A stretch of 64,000 bases of DNA from Motilimonas eburnea. GTDB taxonomy: Bacteria > Pseudomonadota > Gammaproteobacteria > Enterobacterales > CBDFNC01. Below are positions 25,694-35,295 of the stretch, in pieces (position 1 is the first letter of the stretch; each line of letters begins with the position of its first letter). Under the pieces are notes generated by a model. The model searched no databases and was not told where the DNA came from. It was given only the letters and a program-made list of their open reading frames with translations. Where the stretch lies: contig NZ_JAIMJB010000013.1 of the NCBI RefSeq assembly GCF_021295345.1, positions 1 to 64,000 of the forward strand, given 5' to 3'. Both the position numbers and the translations under genes were made by a program.

Positions 25694-27118
25694 ATGCGGT
25701 TATTGTTTTTGGTATGGGGACTTGCTGTTGCAGGTACCCTCTCTGGTTGCAGTTCAACCAGTTTGCGTAATTTGTTTATTCCTTATAACGAACAAATGAT
25801 GCCTGTTCGAGCGCAGGTGGCGCAAGGCCAATTTACTCAGGCAGCAGCCACCATTGAGCCAACCGAGCCCGATCAACATAATTATGTCTTGCTGCAACTC
25901 GAGCGAGGACGGGCCTGGTTTTTGGCGGGAAAGTATCAGCAAAGTTTAGCCAGCTTTAACGCCGCCGATCAGGCGATTAAAGCGGATGATAATGCCGCCG
26001 AGTATCGTTTATCTGCGGGGATGAATCAGCTTGGTACTGCCATCACCAATGACAATTTGCTGCGCTATGCGTTACCGTCATACGAGCGGGTTTTTCTTCA
26101 TCATTACTTAATTTTAAATTATTTGGCTTTGGGTCAATATGACAGTGCGTTGGTTGAAGTGCGCCGGGCTAATTTGGCTCAGCAACAAGCGCTCAATGAG
26201 CACAGCGATGAATTACAATCAGTCGTTGTGCAGGCAAATGACCAAGGTATTTTGGCTGATACGAATGCTGCTCTTAATGGTTACCCTGATATGTCTGGTA
26301 CCTTAGGTGAAGTGCAACAAGGGTTTCAAAACGGTTACACTTTTTTGTTGTCGGCACTAGTCTATGAAGGCGCGGGCGAATACAACTCTGCGTACATTGA
26401 TTATAAAAAGGCACTGCAACTGACCCCTCATAATGCCTTTATCCAAGGCCGAGTATGGCAATTAGCAAAACAGCTGGATATGCAAGATGATCAGGCGGTG
26501 TTTAGCCAGACCTTGCCTGTGTCAATCACTCAAACCACGGCGATGCCTTCCGATACCCAAGTGGTACTCCTCGTTGAACAAGGGCTAGTGGCAGCGAAAC
26601 AGCAGATGCACTTGCCTGTGCCAATCCGCTCGAGTGATGGTTACTATGGTATTTTCAACGTCGCTTTACCTGTTTATCCCGTAGGCGATACTGAAACTGA
26701 GGTGCACCTCAGCCAAGAGGGGAAGGCGGTTGCGTTGTCACCTGTTGCGCAGGTTTTTCCTTTGGCGGCAAAACAGTTGCAACAAGACTTACCCGCCATT
26801 TTATTGCGTCAGGCAATACGTACCTACAGCAAAGAAATGATGCGCCAGCAAATGGCCGAAGAAGGCGGGGATTGGGGCAATGTGTTAGCCAACTTGTATA
26901 ATATGGCGACCGAAACAGCCGATACTCGAAGTTGGAGCTTGTTACCCAATCGAGTCGGCGTCAGTGGTTTAACGGTGAATGGGACGTCGACCTCGCTGGA
27001 GATTAAACAAGGAATTAATCACAAAACTATCAATTTGTCCGTAACCAGAGGTAAAATCAACTTGGTTTGGGTGTCAGTGCAAGGAAATGGCATTGCAACA
27101 CAAGTATTCTCTTTATAA
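25694..27118 (+). CDS. COG3014-family TPR-like lipoprotein
   Basis: The product has 474 residues. The signal peptide ends in lipobox LSGC (Cys19). The N-terminal half has TPR-like helix pairs (QGQFTQAAATIE, LERGRAWFLAGKYQQSLASF, YNSAYIDYKKALQLTPHN). The C-terminal half is beta-rich, ending KINLVWVSVQGNGIATQVFSL. The family occurs next to ycfL and lpoB in vibrios and shewanellas, which suggests an envelope or peptidoglycan-related role, but no function is established that I know of. It starts 9 bases after hinT. Confidence 0.75.
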   Translation: MRLLFLVWGLAVAGTLSGCSSTSLRNLFIPYNEQMMPVRAQVAQGQFTQAAATIEPTEPDQHNYVLLQLERGRAWFLAGKYQQSLASFNAADQAIKADDNAAEYRLSAGMNQLGTAITNDNLLRYALPSYERVFLHHYLILNYLALGQYDSALVEVRRANLAQQQALNEHSDELQSVVVQANDQGILADTNAALNGYPDMSGTLGEVQQGFQNGYTFLLSALVYEGAGEYNSAYIDYKKALQLTPHNAFIQGRVWQLAKQLDMQDDQAVFSQTLPVSITQTTAMPSDTQVVLLVEQGLVAAKQQMHLPVPIRSSDGYYGIFNVALPVYPVGDTETEVHLSQEGKAVALSPVAQVFPLAAKQLQQDLPAILLRQAIRTYSKEMMRQQMAEEGGDWGNVLANLYNMATETADTRSWSLLPNRVGVSGLTVNGTSTSLEIKQGINHKTINLSVTRGKINLVWVSVQGNGIATQVFSL

Positions 27119-27140
27119 AAATAACAGGAGAGTGGGTGAG

Positions 27141-27548
27141 ATGATGGTGTTGAAGTGGACTCTGGTGATGGTTTTGTTGGCGGGGTTAGCCGCTTGTGCG
27201 CAAATGCCGACCACGGGAATCGGCATCGATAATATCAACCTGGAGCCTAAGGTAAGAATCGATAATCGCGAGCTTGCCGATAAGTTGGAATTAGGCAATG
27301 TCAAAACCAAACGGACAAACGACCTACTCACAGTACAAGCTCGCGTGGCAAACCTGTATCCTTATGAGCAGACACTGCAGTATAAATTTTATTGGTTTGA
27401 CCAATTCGGGTTTGAGGTTGAGCACCAGGGCCAACCTTGGTTACCTTTGACTCTACATGGTGGGCAAGTTGCCCATATTCAAGGGGTGGCACCTAATTCT
27501 GCTGCCCAAAATGTGCATGTGTATATTCGTGAAGTATTGAAAAAATAA
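27141..27548 (+). CDS. ycfL: YcfL, DUF1425 lipoprotein
   Basis: The product has 135 residues with lipobox LAAC (Cys19). The core reads VQARVANLYPYEQTLQYKFYWFDQFGFEV and ends with a strand-rich region, as in the YcfL/DUF1425 family of small beta-sandwich lipoproteins. AGGAG lies about 11 bases upstream of the first ATG; a second ATG directly follows, and either could be used. An in-frame start further upstream would overlap the preceding gene without a ribosome site. It lies between the COG3014 gene and lpoB, as in related genomes. Confidence 0.85.
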   Translation: MMVLKWTLVMVLLAGLAACAQMPTTGIGIDNINLEPKVRIDNRELADKLELGNVKTKRTNDLLTVQARVANLYPYEQTLQYKFYWFDQFGFEVEHQGQPWLPLTLHGGQVAHIQGVAPNSAAQNVHVYIREVLKK

Positions 27549-27559
27549 GGCTTTTCAAA

Positions 27560-28156
27560 ATGAAAAAAACACTGATGGCGGTTTCTTTAGGCGTTGCTGC
27601 GTTGACCTTAGTGGGTTGTTCTAATCAAATTAGTTACGGTGATGCCACGGCAGTTGAAACCACGGACATTGGATTTGGTTCGACCGATCTCCAAAAAATC
27701 GCGCAAGAGATGACCGATGACATGTTGACGTTTCCTGCCATCGTTGCGTTAACCGCCAATGATCGCCCTGTGGTGTATGTGGAGCGGATCAAAAACAAAA
27801 CGACCGAACACATAGACACGGAATCCATTTCCGATACTATTTCTACCAATCTATTACGCTCTGGCAAGTTCCGCTTTGTTGATATGGGACGCGTCGAGGC
27901 GGTGAGGCAACAATTGGAATTCCAAAACGACAGTGGCATGGTTGATCCGACCAGTGCCATTTCTTTTGGCAAGCAAATTGGGGCTCAATACATGTTGTAT
28001 GGCAACCTGTCGAGCATTGTGAAGGACAACGGCAAGAAAAAAGACGTCTATTATAAATTCACCCTGCGTTTAATGGATCTACAAACTGGCATTATTGAAT
28101 GGGCTGATGAAACTGAGATACGTAAACAAGAGCATCGCAAAAAGTTTGGTTTGTGA
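27560..28156 (+). CDS. lpoB: Penicillin-binding protein activator LpoB
   Basis: The product has 198 residues with lipobox LVGC (Cys20). A short linker leads to the globular domain: PVVYVERIKNKTTEHIDTESISDTI, FRFVDMGRVEAVRQQL, GKQIGAQYMLYGNLSSI and FTLRLMDLQTGIIEWADETEIRKQ. LpoB is an outer-membrane lipoprotein that reaches through the periplasm to stimulate PBP1b in peptidoglycan synthesis. The linker is shorter than in enterobacteria. It is last in its cluster, with a terminator just after it. Confidence 0.93.
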   Translation: MKKTLMAVSLGVAALTLVGCSNQISYGDATAVETTDIGFGSTDLQKIAQEMTDDMLTFPAIVALTANDRPVVYVERIKNKTTEHIDTESISDTISTNLLRSGKFRFVDMGRVEAVRQQLEFQNDSGMVDPTSAISFGKQIGAQYMLYGNLSSIVKDNGKKKDVYYKFTLRLMDLQTGIIEWADETEIRKQEHRKKFGL

Positions 28157-28176
28157 TTTGCGTCGTGCCTAGCCAG

Positions 28177-28204
28177 TGCCCGCTCTGCGCGGGCATTGTT
28201 TTTT
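28177..28204 (+). terminator. Terminator after lpoB
   Basis: Stem TGCCCGC/GCGGGCA with loop TCTGC, followed by TTGTTTTTT. Confidence 0.85.
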
Positions 28205-28397
28205 AGCTTTTTTGAAAAACATGCGCTTAGCTGAGTTGATGGTTTCTTGCGCAGCCCTACATTTTAATGTGAAGTAAGTGTAACAAAGCCACAAATTGCA
28301 ATTGACCTCAGTATTGATTGGGGTAAATTGATAGGTATTCAAACAGATAAAGGCTAAGCTCACAGAGATGAGTAAGTATGCCCCATAGGAGAGGTTT

Positions 28398-28949
28398 ATG
28401 ATTATCTATCTACACGGGTTTGATGCGACCAGCCCGGGTAATCATGAAAAAGTGATGCAATTGAAGTTTATTGATGATGATGTACGTTTTGTACATTACA
28501 GTACGATCCATCCTCGTATGGATATGAGCCACCTGTTAAAAGAAGTGCATAAACATATTCAAAATTGCGATGATCCTGAGCCACTGATTTGCGGTGTTGG
28601 CTTAGGTGGCTATTGGAGTGAGCGCATAGGTTTTCTTTGTGGTATCAAGCAAGTGGTGTTTAATCCAAACCTGCATCCTGAAGACAATATGGTCGGCAAA
28701 ATCGAATGGCCGGAAGAGTACACGGATATCGGGAGTAAATGTGTTTCTGATTTTCGTAAGAAAAATTCAGGAAAATGCCTATGTATCCTTTCAACTGGCG
28801 ATGAAGTATTAGATAATAGTAAATCTGAAACGGAACTGAAAGATTATTACGAAATAGTGTGGGATGAACAACAACAACACAAGTTCCGAGATATCTCCCA
28901 CCACTTACAAACTATAAAGAAATTCAAAGCTCAGGGAAGCCTCGCTTAA
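28398..28949 (+). CDS. ycfP: YcfP, alpha/beta-hydrolase-fold protein
   Basis: The product has 183 residues, near-colinear with E. coli Ycf[54 protein letters not shown] and [14 protein letters not shown]. The fold is that of an alpha/beta hydrolase, but the nucleophile elbow reads GVGLGG with leucine where a serine is expected, as in the E. coli protein. It may therefore not be an ordinary esterase. AGAGG lies just before the ATG. It is positioned between lpoB and ndh. Confidence 0.92.
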   Translation: MIIYLHGFDATSPGNHEKVMQLKFIDDDVRFVHYSTIHPRMDMSHLLKEVHKHIQNCDDPEPLICGVGLGGYWSERIGFLCGIKQVVFNPNLHPEDNMVGKIEWPEEYTDIGSKCVSDFRKKNSGKCLCILSTGDEVLDNSKSETELKDYYEIVWDEQQQHKFRDISHHLQTIKKFKAQGSLA

Positions 28950-29019
28950 GTCTGATTACTCTACTAGGACTCAATAGTGCAGCCCTTGTTGCTGTGTTTG
29001 AATTCACTGGAGTATTATC

Positions 29020-30306
29020 ATGACCAAGATCATTGTTGTTGGTGGTGGTGCGGGCGGATTGGAGCTTGCCACCAAGTTAGGTCGTAAATTAGGCCGCAAC
29101 AAAAAAGCGCATGTCACCCTTGTCGATAAAAATCGCACCCACCTTTGGAAACCCCTATTGCACGAAGTGGCAGCGGGCTCTTTGGACGATGGGGTTGATG
29201 CTTTAAGCTATCGTGCTCATGCCAAAAACCACGGTTTCTATTTCCAGCTTGGCTCATTATCGGCCATTTCTCGTGAGCAAAAAAACATTACCTTAGCGCC
29301 AATGTATGACGAAGAAGGTAAAGAAGTGTTAAGCGAGCGTCAGCTTAATTATGACATCTTGGTGATGGCATTAGGCAGTGTCAGTAATGACTTTAATACG
29401 CCAGGGGTTAAAGAAAACTGTATCTTCCTTGATAGTCCGGACCAAGCCCATAAATTCCACCATAAAATGTTAAATAAGTTTTTGCAGCTAGGTGAGAAAC
29501 AAACCGCTGCCGTCAGTGTGGCGATTGTGGGCGCGGGGGCGACGGGGGTCGAATTATCAGCTGAGCTCTATAACTCGTTAAAACAAGTTAAAAGTTACGG
29601 TTTTGATGATATGTCACCAAGTGATTTACGGGTGACACTCGTTGAAGCGGGTGAAAAGATTTTACCGGCCTTACCGGTTAGGATCTCAAGTGCCGCTCAT
29701 CATGAGTTATCGCAGTTGGGCGTTGATGTGCGCACGGCGACCATGGTGACAGAAGCCACTGAAAAAGGGTTAGTGACAAAATCAGGTGAAGTGATTGAGG
29801 CAGACTTAATGGTATGGGCTGCGGGTATTAAGGCGCCCGATTTTATGAAAGAAATTGCAGGCCTTGAGACAAACCGTGCCAACCAGTTAGTGGTCAAACC
29901 TAATCTGCAAACGACACGCGATGAAAATATTTATGCGTTAGGTGATTGTGCAGCCTGCACCTTGGCCGACGGTAAGCAAGTGCCGCCTCGGGCCCAATCG
30001 GCTCATCAAATGGCCAGTTGTGTGTATGACAATATCCTTGCTCGTTTTAAAGGTAAACCCGAAAAAGACTATGTTTACAAAGACCACGGCTCTTTGGTTT
30101 CGTTAAGCCAATTCAGTACGGTTGGTAGCTTAATGGGTAACCTGATGCGCGGCTCTATGATGGTGGAAGGGCGCATGGCGCGCTTGGTCTATGTCTCGTT
30201 ATACCGGATGCACCAAATTGCCTTACATGGCTACTTTAAAACGGCACTCATGACCGTGGTGGGACGCATCAACCGTGTGCTCAGGCCGAGGTTGAAGCTA
30301 CACTAA
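29020..30306 (+). CDS. ndh: Type II NADH:quinone dehydrogenase
   Basis: The product has 428 residues. The FAD-binding motif is [16 protein letters not shown] at the N-terminus, the NADH-binding motif is [17 protein letters not shown] in the middle, and YALGDCAAC is the second FAD contact. A C-terminal amphipathic region ([22 protein letters not shown]) docks the enzyme to the inner membrane. NDH-2 transfers electrons from NADH to quinone without pumping protons. GGAG precedes the ATG. A terminator follows directly. Confidence 0.95.
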   Translation: MTKIIVVGGGAGGLELATKLGRKLGRNKKAHVTLVDKNRTHLWKPLLHEVAAGSLDDGVDALSYRAHAKNHGFYFQLGSLSAISREQKNITLAPMYDEEGKEVLSERQLNYDILVMALGSVSNDFNTPGVKENCIFLDSPDQAHKFHHKMLNKFLQLGEKQTAAVSVAIVGAGATGVELSAELYNSLKQVKSYGFDDMSPSDLRVTLVEAGEKILPALPVRISSAAHHELSQLGVDVRTATMVTEATEKGLVTKSGEVIEADLMVWAAGIKAPDFMKEIAGLETNRANQLVVKPNLQTTRDENIYALGDCAACTLADGKQVPPRAQSAHQMASCVYDNILARFKGKPEKDYVYKDHGSLVSLSQFSTVGSLMGNLMRGSMMVEGRMARLVYVSLYRMHQIALHGYFKTALMTVVGRINRVLRPRLKLH

Positions 30307-30319
30307 TAGAAAATCGATT

Positions 30320-30348
30320 AAATACCTGCGTTATGCAGGTATTTTTTT
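30320..30348. terminator. Terminator shared by ndh and the convergent DUF2919 gene
   Basis: Stem AAATACCTGC/GCAGGTATTT with a GTTAT loop and a T run on the plus strand. The right arm and T run also encode the last codons of the convergent DUF2919 gene. Confidence 0.85.
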
Positions 30349-30804
30349 GCCAATATGATAATTGTTAAAGGCATCACTCAGGCGCTTACTTTTGAGGGTA
30401 TAAATAAGGATCCAGCAAACTAATACCAGCTGAATGGCGCTGGCCCATGAAAAGGCAAAATGATGCTGGCTGATAGCATTCAGTAAAAAGGCCAGATCGA
30501 TACCCGCGCAAGCCAATAAGATAAGTTTTCCTTTGTGCCAAAATGGCGCAATCCATTTATTATGTTTGCGGTGGGCGATGAGAAACAGCAGTACTGCCAA
30601 AGTGCCACTGATCAAGCCCAGAAAAAAATGGGTTTTTAACGGATAAAACAGCGCCATTATCTTACTGCCATCTGGGCGGATGGTTGCTGACATGATCCAA
30701 ACGAGCCAAGTGCGAGCAAGAAAGAGTAAGCTTAGATAAAACCATACGGGAGGCTTTAAATCACCTGCATTGTCGTATTCAGAGATGGGGTATAAACGTC
30801 GCAT
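30331..30804 (-). CDS. DUF2919 membrane protein (YfeZ-like)
   Basis: The product has 157 residues with four membrane helices. It begins MRRLYPISEYDNAGDLKPPVWFYL, a conserved DUF2919 opening in which the cytoplasmic segment precedes helix 1. FYPLKTHFFLGLISGTLAVLLF follows. The ATG was chosen because AAGGAT lies 9 bases upstream. The C-terminus KKIPA is encoded by the terminator arm of the convergent ndh gene. Function unknown. Confidence 0.8.
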   Translation of the reverse strand: MRRLYPISEYDNAGDLKPPVWFYLSLLFLARTWLVWIMSATIRPDGSKIMALFYPLKTHFFLGLISGTLAVLLFLIAHRKHNKWIAPFWHKGKLILLACAGIDLAFLLNAISQHHFAFSWASAIQLVLVCWILIYTLKSKRLSDAFNNYHIGKKIPA

Positions 30805-31048
30805 CGCGGATATCCTTATACATCTTGCCGCTTTCGTAACCAAGTATATGAGGATGTTGACGCTTGAATTCAAGTAAGCAGCGTCGCGTCCACCTTGGTC
30901 ACAACATAAAAAATGACAGATTTAGCCAATTATGTTTAAACAAGTGACTCATTTTTATGTTAATTTTACCTGTGTTAACTATGGTATTTATAAAACTAAG
31001 TCGATAGTCTGAGAATGACTTGGTTTTGCCACAATGCTGGGAGTAATC

Positions 31049-32017
31049 ATGAACCATCCTAAGGTGGGCAGTTTCTTATTTTTATGCTTGGTACTCTTGT
31101 TGTCAGGCTGTTCAGATAAAGTTGCAGAGGCGATTGATGCCAATAGTCGTGTCGCTAAGCTGCGCATGGACACATTAGCCAGTGAGCTAGAATCGGGCCA
31201 AATTCGCAATGCGACACTACTTAAACAATATGCCTTGTTGTTAAAACAGCAAAAGCCTGACTATGGCCCTTTGATTGATGAGTTGGCCAAAGATGCGACT
31301 CGCCAAGGCCCTCTTTATCAAGGCTTGCAAAAGCGCCTTGATGATGCGCTTCACTCCCCGGAAAAATATGTCTCTAGCGAAGAGCGCTTAATTGAGTTAG
31401 AAAACATCGTTGAAGCGGCCAATCCCGATCTATTTAATGACGCCTTATCGGATCCGGTTAATGTGTTAGCGGATATGTCCGACGGTAAACTGGCGCGGGT
31501 AAACGCCGTCAGTAAAGCGGCGAGTATGCAAGCCAATGGTGCGCAAGACTTTGGTGATGGTAGCCAATTAGTGGGCAACCCCAACTACGGTCAATGGAGT
31601 CAAAACAGTAATGGGGTTTCGTTTTGGGAATGGTACGGCATGTATGCCCTGTTCTCTAACTTATCACGTCCTGTTATGTATGACTCTTGGTCGCGCAATC
31701 GTGACTACAGTTACTATAACGATTATGGGCGTTCGCGCTACACCAGCCCGACCCAATACAAATCTCAAGAGCAACAGGTTGCGCGCAGTAAAAAGCAGTT
31801 TGGTAACAACAACAGCAAATTTACTAGCCCTTATGCTAAAAGCCGTACCGGTAGCAGTCAGGTATCCAGTGCGAGCCAAAAAGCCAAAGCCAGTTCTCAA
31901 TTTGCTAGTCGCTCAAGCTATGCAACTAAATCTAAGAGCACACGCTCTAATTCAACTAACAGCAGTTTTCGCACTAACCGCAACACCAGTTCGCGTAGTC
32001 CACGACGTGGTAAATAA
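31049..32017 (+). CDS. Lipoprotein with a Ser/Asn/Arg/Tyr-rich tail
   Basis: The product has 322 residues with lipobox LSGC (Cys21). The N-terminal half is helical and acidic (AIDANSRVAKLRMDTLASEL, EERLIELENIVEAANPDLF). The C-terminal 110 residues are low complexity, rich in Ser, Asn, Arg, Lys, Tyr and Gln and strongly basic, ending SRSPRRGK. GGGAG lies 6 bases upstream of the chosen ATG. It is followed 13 bases later by the DUF350 gene and then a membrane spermidine synthase, so it is probably the first gene of that operon. The basic tail might contact anionic envelope polymers; this is a guess. Confidence 0.7.
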   Translation: MNHPKVGSFLFLCLVLLLSGCSDKVAEAIDANSRVAKLRMDTLASELESGQIRNATLLKQYALLLKQQKPDYGPLIDELAKDATRQGPLYQGLQKRLDDALHSPEKYVSSEERLIELENIVEAANPDLFNDALSDPVNVLADMSDGKLARVNAVSKAASMQANGAQDFGDGSQLVGNPNYGQWSQNSNGVSFWEWYGMYALFSNLSRPVMYDSWSRNRDYSYYNDYGRSRYTSPTQYKSQEQQVARSKKQFGNNNSKFTSPYAKSRTGSSQVSSASQKAKASSQFASRSSYATKSKSTRSNSTNSSFRTNRNTSSRSPRRGK

Positions 32018-32030
32018 GGAAAGGTAAACA

Positions 32031-32930
32031 ATGAACGCTATCAGTCCTATCTTAGAATTTAACCCCGAGTTACTCGTATATCTCGCGATCGATGTCATTA
32101 TTGCTATTTTGCTACTCACCACGATGCGTTATGTCATGGGGCTTACTGGCAAAGTCAATACCACCGAGGAGCTGTCTCAACGGGATAACTTTGCTTATGG
32201 TATTAGTATGGCAGGCAGTGTATTGGCCATGGGGATCGTATTATCAGGGGCCATTACGGGTGAAGAAGCCAATAACTACGTCAATGAAGTGATTGGCATG
32301 TCGGCTTACGGTTTGGTGGGTTTGTTATTGATCAAAGCGGGTCGCTGGGTACATGATCAGTTTTCGTTGAATCAGTTTCACAAGACCCAATTGATTCTTG
32401 AGCGTAACAAAGCCGTTGCGATCACCGATGCAGCCAGTGCTATTGCTACGGCAATTGTGGTGCGAGCAGTCCTCATCTGGGTAGAAGGGTTCGATGTGAA
32501 CACCTTTATTGCTATTGTTGTGGGGTGGTTAATAAGCCAGTTTATTTTGGTGCTGGTGTCGCGGATTCGCGAGCGACGATTTAACCTTGGCAATGTGGCT
32601 GGTTTTCAGCAAGCGTTAGTTCAGGGTAACGTTGCCTTGGCGGTGCGTTATAGTGGCCACTTGATAGGTACGGCGATCGCGGTGACGGCTGCCAGTCATT
32701 TCATCATCTATGATCCACAACACTTGGTTGCAGGCTTACTGTCTTGGCTAGCCATCAGTTTAATCATGATGTTATTACTTAAAGTATTGGCCACTGTTGC
32801 TAAACGCATCGTATTGATGAAGATCCCTCGTGAAATCGAAATAGAGCAGCAGCATAACGTAGGGGTGGCAGCGATAGAATTTGCCATTAACGTTTCTATT
32901 GCGCTGGTACTGAGTGCATTAATGGCGTAA
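32031..32930 (+). CDS. DUF350 membrane protein, duplicated domain
   Basis: The product has 299 residues with about eight hydrophobic helices. Two DUF350-like modules are seen: the first with DNFAYGISMAGSVLAMGIVLSGA, the second with GNVALAVRYSGHLIGTAIAVTAA. DUF350 (YjfL) proteins are inner-membrane proteins often encoded with membrane-bound polyamine aminopropyltransferase homologues, as here. The molecular role is unknown. The next gene begins 5 bases after this stop. Confidence 0.8.
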   Translation: MNAISPILEFNPELLVYLAIDVIIAILLLTTMRYVMGLTGKVNTTEELSQRDNFAYGISMAGSVLAMGIVLSGAITGEEANNYVNEVIGMSAYGLVGLLLIKAGRWVHDQFSLNQFHKTQLILERNKAVAITDAASAIATAIVVRAVLIWVEGFDVNTFIAIVVGWLISQFILVLVSRIRERRFNLGNVAGFQQALVQGNVALAVRYSGHLIGTAIAVTAASHFIIYDPQHLVAGLLSWLAISLIMMLLLKVLATVAKRIVLMKIPREIEIEQQHNVGVAAIEFAINVSIALVLSALMA

Positions 32931-32935
32931 GCGTT

Positions 32936-34648
32936 ATGTTGAAAATGTGGCGTAGCAACCCAAGGTTGCTACTTGATGACTGCCTGCTGATCATGATTAT
33001 GGCGGTGCTGGCTGCTTGCGGCTTAATTTACGAATACCTCTTGTCCCATTACAGTGCGCGCGTGCTGGGCAGCATGGAAACGGTTATTTATGCCATGATA
33101 GGTATTATGATCGTGGCCATGGGCTTAGGTGCTTTTGCTGCTAAGCAAGTTAAAGACCCTTATTTTGGCTTTGCTTGGCTAGAAGTGTCTGTTGCGCTGC
33201 TTGGCTGTAGTGCTACGGTGATATTAGCAAGCTTGATTGGTTTTACCCAGTATTTGCCTCAAGTCATCGCCGATACGTTTAGTATCCCTCAAGATATGCT
33301 CCCCCTTGGCGGGGTTTATGCCAGCTTAGTGAAGCTAAGCCAGTTTATGCCTTATGTATTTGGCTTTGTACTTGGTTTTCTTATCGGCATGGAAATTCCG
33401 CTCATCGCCCGTATTCGTGAAGATGTCTATGGTAAACACTTAACCAATAATGTGGGTACCATTTACGGCGCAGATTACCTAGGGGCAGGTGTCGGGGCTG
33501 CCGTTTGGGTGCTGTTAATGCTGCGAATTGAAATCAACCAGGCGGCGGCGTTGACGGCCAGTTTAAATTGGGTGGCTGGGGTGATCTTTTTCGTGCGTTT
33601 TCGTCGCCAGATTAAGGCTAAGCTTTGGCTGATAGTCAGTCACCTTGTATTAGCTGTAATGGTGTATTTTGTCTTTGCATTCGGCGGACAATGGTCGAGT
33701 AAGATGCAAGATCTTTTGTATCTTGATAAGGTGGTACACCAACAGCAAACCCGGTTTCAAAACTTAGTGTTTACGCGGCGGGATATGTCCGGTGGTTTAC
33801 CCTCCGTTTACAGTTTTTATATTAATGGCCGTTTACAGTTCTCCAGCGCTGATGAACATATCTATCACCAAATGCTGGTGCATCCCGCCATGGCGGTGTC
33901 AGCGCGTCATGACCGTGTATTGATTGTTGGCGGGGGGGATGGTTTAGCCCTGCGAGAGGTACTAAAGTGGCCTGTTAATGACGTCACCTTAGTTGATCTT
34001 GATGATGAGCTGGTGGACTTATTTCGCCAACCAGAAGGGCTCTTAGCCCCGTACTTAGTTGAAGTGGTTGAAGATTTAACACAAGGGGCATTTAGTGATC
34101 CTCGCGTCAAGGTTATCAACAATGATGCGTTTGTTGAACTCGATAACTTTCTGAGTCGAGGCGCGCAGTTTGACACCATCATCGTAGACTTGCCTGATCC
34201 CAGTCATCCTGACTTAAATAAACTTTACAGTAAGTACTTTTATGCGCGTTTAGGCCAGCTATTATACGGTGATGGTGCCATGGTGGTGCAATCCACTTCG
34301 CCATATCATGCTCGCAAGGCGTTTATTTCCATAGGTAAAACCATTGAAGCAGCAGGCTTTGCCCATGTTGAGCAATACCAGCAAAATGTGCCGAGTTTTG
34401 GCCAATGGGGTTGGAGTATTGCGACTAAGATGGGGGCTGCTCCAAGCGAGAGAGCAGCCCAATTAACGCCCTTTTTACCGTTTCAATTAGATTGGTTAAA
34501 CCAAGATGTTTTCGCGGCGGCGTTAGTCTTTCCGCAGCAGTTTTATGCTGGCAGCGAGCAAATTGAGGTGAACGAGTTAGGAACGCATACCTTGTATCAG
34601 TATCATCACCTTGCATGGCAAGCCGAGTTGGGACTAAGCGCTCAGTGA
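32936..34648 (+). CDS. Membrane-anchored spermidine synthase homologue
   Basis: The product has 570 residues. Seven or so N-terminal helices (about 15-250) precede a soluble aminopropyltransferase domain. The soluble part has YSFYINGRLQFSSADEHIYH, the SAM-type motif VLIVGGGDGLALREVL (glycines 332-336), the acidic VTLVDLDDELVDLF and the catalytic-type IIVDLPDPSHPDLNKLYS. Soluble relatives transfer aminopropyl groups to putrescine; membrane-fused relatives are widespread with unproven substrates. It is last in the lipoprotein-DUF350 operon. Confidence 0.82.
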   Translation: MLKMWRSNPRLLLDDCLLIMIMAVLAACGLIYEYLLSHYSARVLGSMETVIYAMIGIMIVAMGLGAFAAKQVKDPYFGFAWLEVSVALLGCSATVILASLIGFTQYLPQVIADTFSIPQDMLPLGGVYASLVKLSQFMPYVFGFVLGFLIGMEIPLIARIREDVYGKHLTNNVGTIYGADYLGAGVGAAVWVLLMLRIEINQAAALTASLNWVAGVIFFVRFRRQIKAKLWLIVSHLVLAVMVYFVFAFGGQWSSKMQDLLYLDKVVHQQQTRFQNLVFTRRDMSGGLPSVYSFYINGRLQFSSADEHIYHQMLVHPAMAVSARHDRVLIVGGGDGLALREVLKWPVNDVTLVDLDDELVDLFRQPEGLLAPYLVEVVEDLTQGAFSDPRVKVINNDAFVELDNFLSRGAQFDTIIVDLPDPSHPDLNKLYSKYFYARLGQLLYGDGAMVVQSTSPYHARKAFISIGKTIEAAGFAHVEQYQQNVPSFGQWGWSIATKMGAAPSERAAQLTPFLPFQLDWLNQDVFAAALVFPQQFYAGSEQIEVNELGTHTLYQYHHLAWQAELGLSAQ

Positions 34649-34653
34649 ATGGC

Positions 34654-35205
34654 TTAAAAGTTGATTGAACCATAGTGATAAACTTGATAATGAGTACGAC
34701 TCCCCAACCAATGACGAATTTGCTTAACCCAGTTACGTGGTGATTTAGTGATATCAATGTCGGTGACGTCAATTAATTCTAGGGCGTGATGCAAATCATT
34801 CACCGGCCAAGATCCCATGTTTGCTTTTAGTTGCTTGTCGATCAACAAGTCAATGCAGGGCGCCCAAGCAATTAGCTCATCAAGTAAGCGTGTCAATTGC
34901 TCAAAGCTGTGCTTTTTGTTTTCGCTGACCAGTATAATTATTTTTTGATTTGTGGTTTTATTGAGTTGCTTTAACCAAGAAAGCTCTTCTAAGTTACCAT
35001 TGATCACCTGACCACAGCTCAAGCGCTCCTTGCCTTTTATATTGATATCTAACCATTTTACCGTGGACGGTAAAGCGAAACTAAAGCGATGTTTAGTTAA
35101 ATTTAATACCATGGCTTCGGGGTAGTTCTCTATTAATTTAATGATGGGTTGGCATAAGGTAACGGTTTTTAGCTGTTTTCTGGATAGGGTGTTCAACGTA
35201 CGCAT
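34654..35205 (-). CDS. Hypothetical protein downstream of a heme-type sensor kinase
   Basis: The product has 183 residues with no signal peptide or membrane helix. Alternating strands and helices are suggested (PEAMVLNLTKHRFSF, QKIIILVSENKKHSFEQLTRLLDELI, CIDLLIDKQLK, ALELIDVTDIDI), so an alpha/beta, possibly degenerate Rossmann-like, fold is plausible. I recognise no family. It is not a canonical response regulator; the DD...K pattern is missing. It lies 90 bp downstream of the sensor kinase on the same strand and converges with the spermidine synthase gene. Confidence 0.6.
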   Translation of the reverse strand: MRTLNTLSRKQLKTVTLCQPIIKLIENYPEAMVLNLTKHRFSFALPSTVKWLDINIKGKERLSCGQVINGNLEELSWLKQLNKTTNQKIIILVSENKKHSFEQLTRLLDELIAWAPCIDLLIDKQLKANMGSWPVNDLHHALELIDVTDIDITKSPRNWVKQIRHWLGSRTHYQVYHYGSINF

Positions 35206-35295
35206 ACTCTCTCATTGTGTCATCACGTAGAAAATATAGGCTTGAAAGGCGAATTTATTGTTAAACTTTTGTGACAGTTTTGTTTTTCCTGCGTG

